Shown: piece by piece, positions 31,190 through 34,933 of the stretch | Numbering within the stretch: the first letter of the stretch is position 1 | How the letters are laid out: every line of letters starts with the position of its first letter | DNA from: Nemertoderma westbladi | Lineage: Eukaryota; Xenacoelomorpha; Nemertodermatida; Nemertodermatidae | DNA: 34,933 nucleotides | Assembly: GCA_032718475.1 (NCBI GenBank) | Contig: JAUCBJ010000257.1 | Span: 1 to 34,933 of the forward strand | Direction: 5' to 3' | Position numbers and translations under genes: made by a program | Notes under the pieces: model-generated | The model's input: only the letters and a program-made list of their open reading frames with translations | Told to the model about the DNA's origin: nothing | Database searches by the model: none

Positions 31190-33320
31190 GGGGGGCAGTA
31201 ACCCAGGGGTTTTAGTTTTGGGGGCTCCGGTCGCTCCGCTCCCTCCGCCAACTGACTGTATATTAAATTAAGCCTCATTCCTGGTCCAAACTAAATTTCA
31301 ACCAAAAAAAATTTTAAAATTCATTTTAGTGACTCGAATTTTATCCCGTTGTAGGTAATTAATGATTCTGAGCACTTTTCGTCTGGAGACTTTTTCATCA
31401 AAATCAATTCTTCATGGTGAAAATTGAGATTTAAAATTTTTCGTTTTCGACGATGGCACTTTTCGATCGACGCGAGGTACATTTGAAAAATTTTCATATC
31501 TCTGCAACCGCTGGGTCTTTTTCAGAAATTTAAAAACTGGCGTGTAGCCCGTCGCGAATCATTAAGATTCCACTGTTTAAATCACTCCAATCGTGTACAG
31601 CTAGGCCTAGGTACCGGTACAAAGACCCGTTTTGGCATACCCACGTTTCGAAGGCTATATCTCGAAAAATATCGACGCTACGAAAAATCCAAATACATGC
31701 TTGGAAGCGCATTGAAGAGGCGAATATTATTGCCGTTGAAAGTTTTTTCATAGCCATTACGGTTCTCGAGTTATTCGGCAATGATCTTTGAAGATCCGGT
31801 TTTTTTTTGGTAAAGTCTGATTTCCGGAGCAGCTGTCATCCGCAACGTGGAACGCGATGCATGGTTGGGTGCGCGCGACCTTTCTAAACATTCATTTAAT
31901 TTAAAAAAAATTACCGACCGAGTCATCATAGGGTGATCTTTAAAGATCATACGTCAGACTTTGGATCTTTGTATCTCCGGTACGGGTAGGCCTATCGAGT
32001 TGAAATTTCTTTTAATCAACTCGCAACAGTCCAGTCAACAATTTCTATTAAGAAAATTAAGTCCCAAATAGCTTTAAAGTTAAAGATCATTTATGATCTT
32101 TTCGACGATCGTGATCTTGGTCAAGAATTAATTTTGAGAAATTGGGCTTCCGGCTACCCCACACAATTCGGGGACGAGAAAGACGATGGGCTACACCATT
32201 TTCAGATGTGGAAACTCCTTCTCTGTCCGATTCGCGATCAAACACGATCTTCATGATCTTTTACTGATCGCGGAGAAAATTTTTGTCGGCGTATACCCAA
32301 AAAGAAGTTCTGGGGGGTTTGGACCTTGCTCTTTCGAACTGCGTTGGCCCCTTGTTCACTAGTTGCGCGGTTCTCTCGCAAAAATGCTTTAAAAATTTCT
32401 ACTCCGAAAAATGGGAAAAAACGGGTCAAAATGGACCCAGCGGGTTACCCGTCGCCCGGATCGCTCCAAAAAATTTGTTTTGGACTATTCAGTCGATTCT
32501 GGGGGGGGGTCTAGGAACATCTTATTGGTGGTTCTAGCTTACTTTCTGACGTAGCCTTCTCCTCCGCAAAAATGGTATCCCTAAAGAGCTAACGCAAGAC
32601 TAGGGTGGCCGTCTTCGACTTTGTCTTCGTCTTTGTGGCCGTTTTAGATTTAATATTGCTGCGCACACGCGAACACTTCGTTTTTGGGGCCAATACATCC
32701 AGGGAAAAAACTAGGGGCACTCTTTATAGCCGAGTGGGGCACTTGTAGTCACAGACGTATGGCGTACAGCAGTAGGACCCCACCAGGGGGTATACTACCA
32801 GAGGGTCGTATAGTAAAGTGTTGTTAAAACAGGGAGTCCAACAGCAGGCTGAGGAGGACGCTGAGGAGGACAGGTTGGGGGGCATATTATGACACCCCCG
32901 CCATTGCTGGCGAGAATAGATTTCTTATTGTGAAATTCTGTAAGCCCATCACATTGTATACTTTTGGTCAAAGGTTTAATGTTGTAAATATATGCAACTA
33001 TGTTACAAACACTCACCCAAGTAGTTTTACGTGTGACTTTAAAATTATTAACAATTTATTTTTTGCGAAAAGTATTATGAGTTGTAAGGATGGAAAATAT
33101 TTATATGAAGCTGTTGGAAATTATCGTAAGCTTCGATTTACATGTAGTTAATAATATTGTAGGACTTTATTGAAAAAGTAACAAGTTAAAATGCGTGCGG
33201 GGGGCGCGAGCGAAGCGAGCGAAAAATTTTTGCACTTTTTTTTTACGTAAATTTCTAAAATTCTAGAACCACCGAACCTACCAACCCATTTATATAGTCC
33301 CCCCCCCCATCCCCCCCAAG
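31190..33320. repeat. 2.1-kb tandem unit, copy 3
   Basis: 2,131 bases, same order. It has an extra GCTGAGGAGGAC repeat near 32848-32870, a poly-G run shortened to 6, and a changed first codon (CTG) in the frame that starts with ATG at the matching place in copies 1, 2 and 4. Confidence 0.94.
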
Positions 33321-34933
33321 GGGGGGCAGTAACCCAGGGGTTTTAGTTTTGGGGGCTCCGGTCGCTCCGCTCCCTCCGCCAACTGACTGTATATTAGATT
33401 AAGCTTCGTTCCTGGTCCAAACTAAATTTTAACCCAAAAAAATTTTAAAATTCATTTTAGTGACTCGAATTTCATCCCCTTGTAGGTAATTAATGATTCT
33501 GAGCACTTTTCGTCTGGAGACTTTTTCATAAAAATCAATTCTTCATGGTGAAAATTGAGATTTAAAATTTTTCGTTTTCGACGATGGCACTTTTCGATCG
33601 ACGCGAGGTACATTTGAAAAATTTTCATATCTCTGCAACCGCTGGGTCTTTTTCAGAAATTTAAAAACTGGCGTGTAGCCCGTCGCGAATCATTAAGATT
33701 CCAATGTTTAAATCACTCCAATCGTGTACAGCTAGGCCTAGGTACCGGTACAAAGACCCGTTTTGGCATACCCACGTTTCGAAGGCTATATCTCGAAAAA
33801 TATCGACGCTACGAAAAATCCAAATACATGGTTGGAAGCGCATTGAAGAGGCGAATATTATTGCCGTTGAAAGTTTTTTCATAGCCCTTACGGTTCTCGA
33901 CTTATTCAGCAATGATCTTTGAAGATCCGGTTTTTTTTTAGTAAAGTCTGATTTCCGGAGCAGCTGTCATCCGGAACGTGGAACGCGATGCGTGGTTGGA
34001 TGCGCGCGACCTTTCTAAACATTCATTTAATTTAAAAAAAATTACCGACCGAGTCATCATAGGGTGATCTTTAAAGATCGTACGTCAGACTTTGGATCTT
34101 TGTATCTCCGGTACGGGTAGGCCTATCGAGTTGAAATTTCTTTTAATCAACTCGCAACAGTCCAGTCAACAATTTCTATTAAGAAAATTAAGTCCCAAAT
34201 AGCTTTAAAGTTAAAGATCATTTACGATCTTTTCGACGATCGCGATCTTGGTCAAGAATTAATTTTGAGAAATTGGGCTTCCGGCTACCCCACACAATTC
34301 GGGGACGAGAAAGACGATGGGCTAGACCATTTTCAGATGTGGAAACTCCTTCTCTGTCCGATTCGCGATCAAACACGATCTTCATGATCTTTTACTGATC
34401 GCGGACAAAATATTTGTCGGCGTATACCCAAAAAGACTTTTTGGGGGGTTTGGACCTTGCTCTTTCGAACTGCGTTGGCCCCTTGTTGGGGGGAGAGCCC
34501 GTTCTCTCAAACAAATGCTTTAAAAATTTCTACTCGGAAAAATGGGAAAAAACGGGTCAAAATGGACCCAGCGGGTTACCCGTCGTCCGGATCGCTCTAA
34601 AAAAAAACCTTTGGACTTTTCAGTCGATTCTGGGGGGGGGTCTAGGAACATCTTATTGGTGGTTCTTGCTTACTTTCTGACGTAGCTTTCATCTCTGAAA
34701 ATTCTGTATCCCTAAAGAGCTAACGCAAAACTAGGGTGGCCGTCTTCGACTTTGTCTTCGTCTTTGTGGCCGTTTTTGTCTTAGTAGTGCTGCGCACGCC
34801 GCGACACTCCGTTTTGTGGGCCGAAACATCCAGGGAAAAAACTAGGGCACTCTTTATAGCCGAGTGGGGCACTTATAAGTCACAGACGTATGGCGTACAG
34901 CAGTAGGACCCCACCGGGGGGTATACTTATATA
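33321..34933. repeat. 2.1-kb tandem unit, copy 4 (runs off the window)
   Basis: First 1,613 bases of a fourth unit. It has a local divergence at about 34487-34500 (GGGGGGAGAGCC where the others have CACTAGTTGCGC) and damaged palindromes (GATCG instead of GATCA near 34076). Confidence 0.93.

Noticed and set aside
26946-34933. Tandem 5S rRNA, snRNA or tRNA gene array
   Set aside because: A 2.1-kb tandem unit would suit such genes, but no 5S internal control region, snRNA core or tRNA box was recognised in any unit.

Overview
The window looks like eukaryotic repeat-rich DNA, most likely from a marine invertebrate. Pointers are a degraded APE-type LINE, large tandem arrays, canonical GT-AG splice signals, dense low-complexity DNA, and many ACCGGT and AGGCCT palindromes in the single-copy stretch. 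The base style suggests an echinoderm-like or similar animal, but this is a weak inference. There are no operons, no convincing complete protein gene, and no rRNA, tRNA or CRISPR. Most open frames are by-products of repeats.

Layout. (1) 1-655: possible decayed histone-H4-like 3' end with a hairpin (speculative), then a G-rich tract and a poly(A)-signal-like site. (2) About 655-15807: degenerate TGTC/GACA repeat DNA organised in a tandem array with a 4,995-4,996 bp period. Three copies of its non-TGTC block are present. Each copy holds a long TGTC block (itself with about 360 bp and 1.12 kb sub-periods) and a 1.67 kb AT-rich block. That block carries two minus-strand exon-like frames rich in Ser/Thr-Pro, bounded by acceptor and GTGAGT donor signals, and a 21-bp minisatellite. 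(3) 15808-18600: single-copy-looking AT-rich DNA with no recognisable gene and a poly-G run near its right edge. (4) 18600-18810: decayed satellite monomers. (5) 18811-20690: an insertion holding a truncated, frameshifted LINE fragment on the minus strand. (6) 20691-26945: about 55 monomers of a roughly 110-bp satellite with internal higher-order duplications. (7) 26946-34933: head-to-tail array of a 2.12-2.13 kb unit, three full copies and one running off the window.

How the parts relate. The 110-bp monomer and the 2.1-kb unit share a module of about 55 bp (a CpG-rich GCGAGCGAAGCGAGCG box followed by an A/T tail), so these neighbouring arrays are related by descent. The 2.1-kb unit also holds a cluster of GATC-centred palindromes. 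The best candidates for something undescribed are the 5-kb array with its repeated exon-like blocks, and the shared module that links two tandem repeats of very different size.
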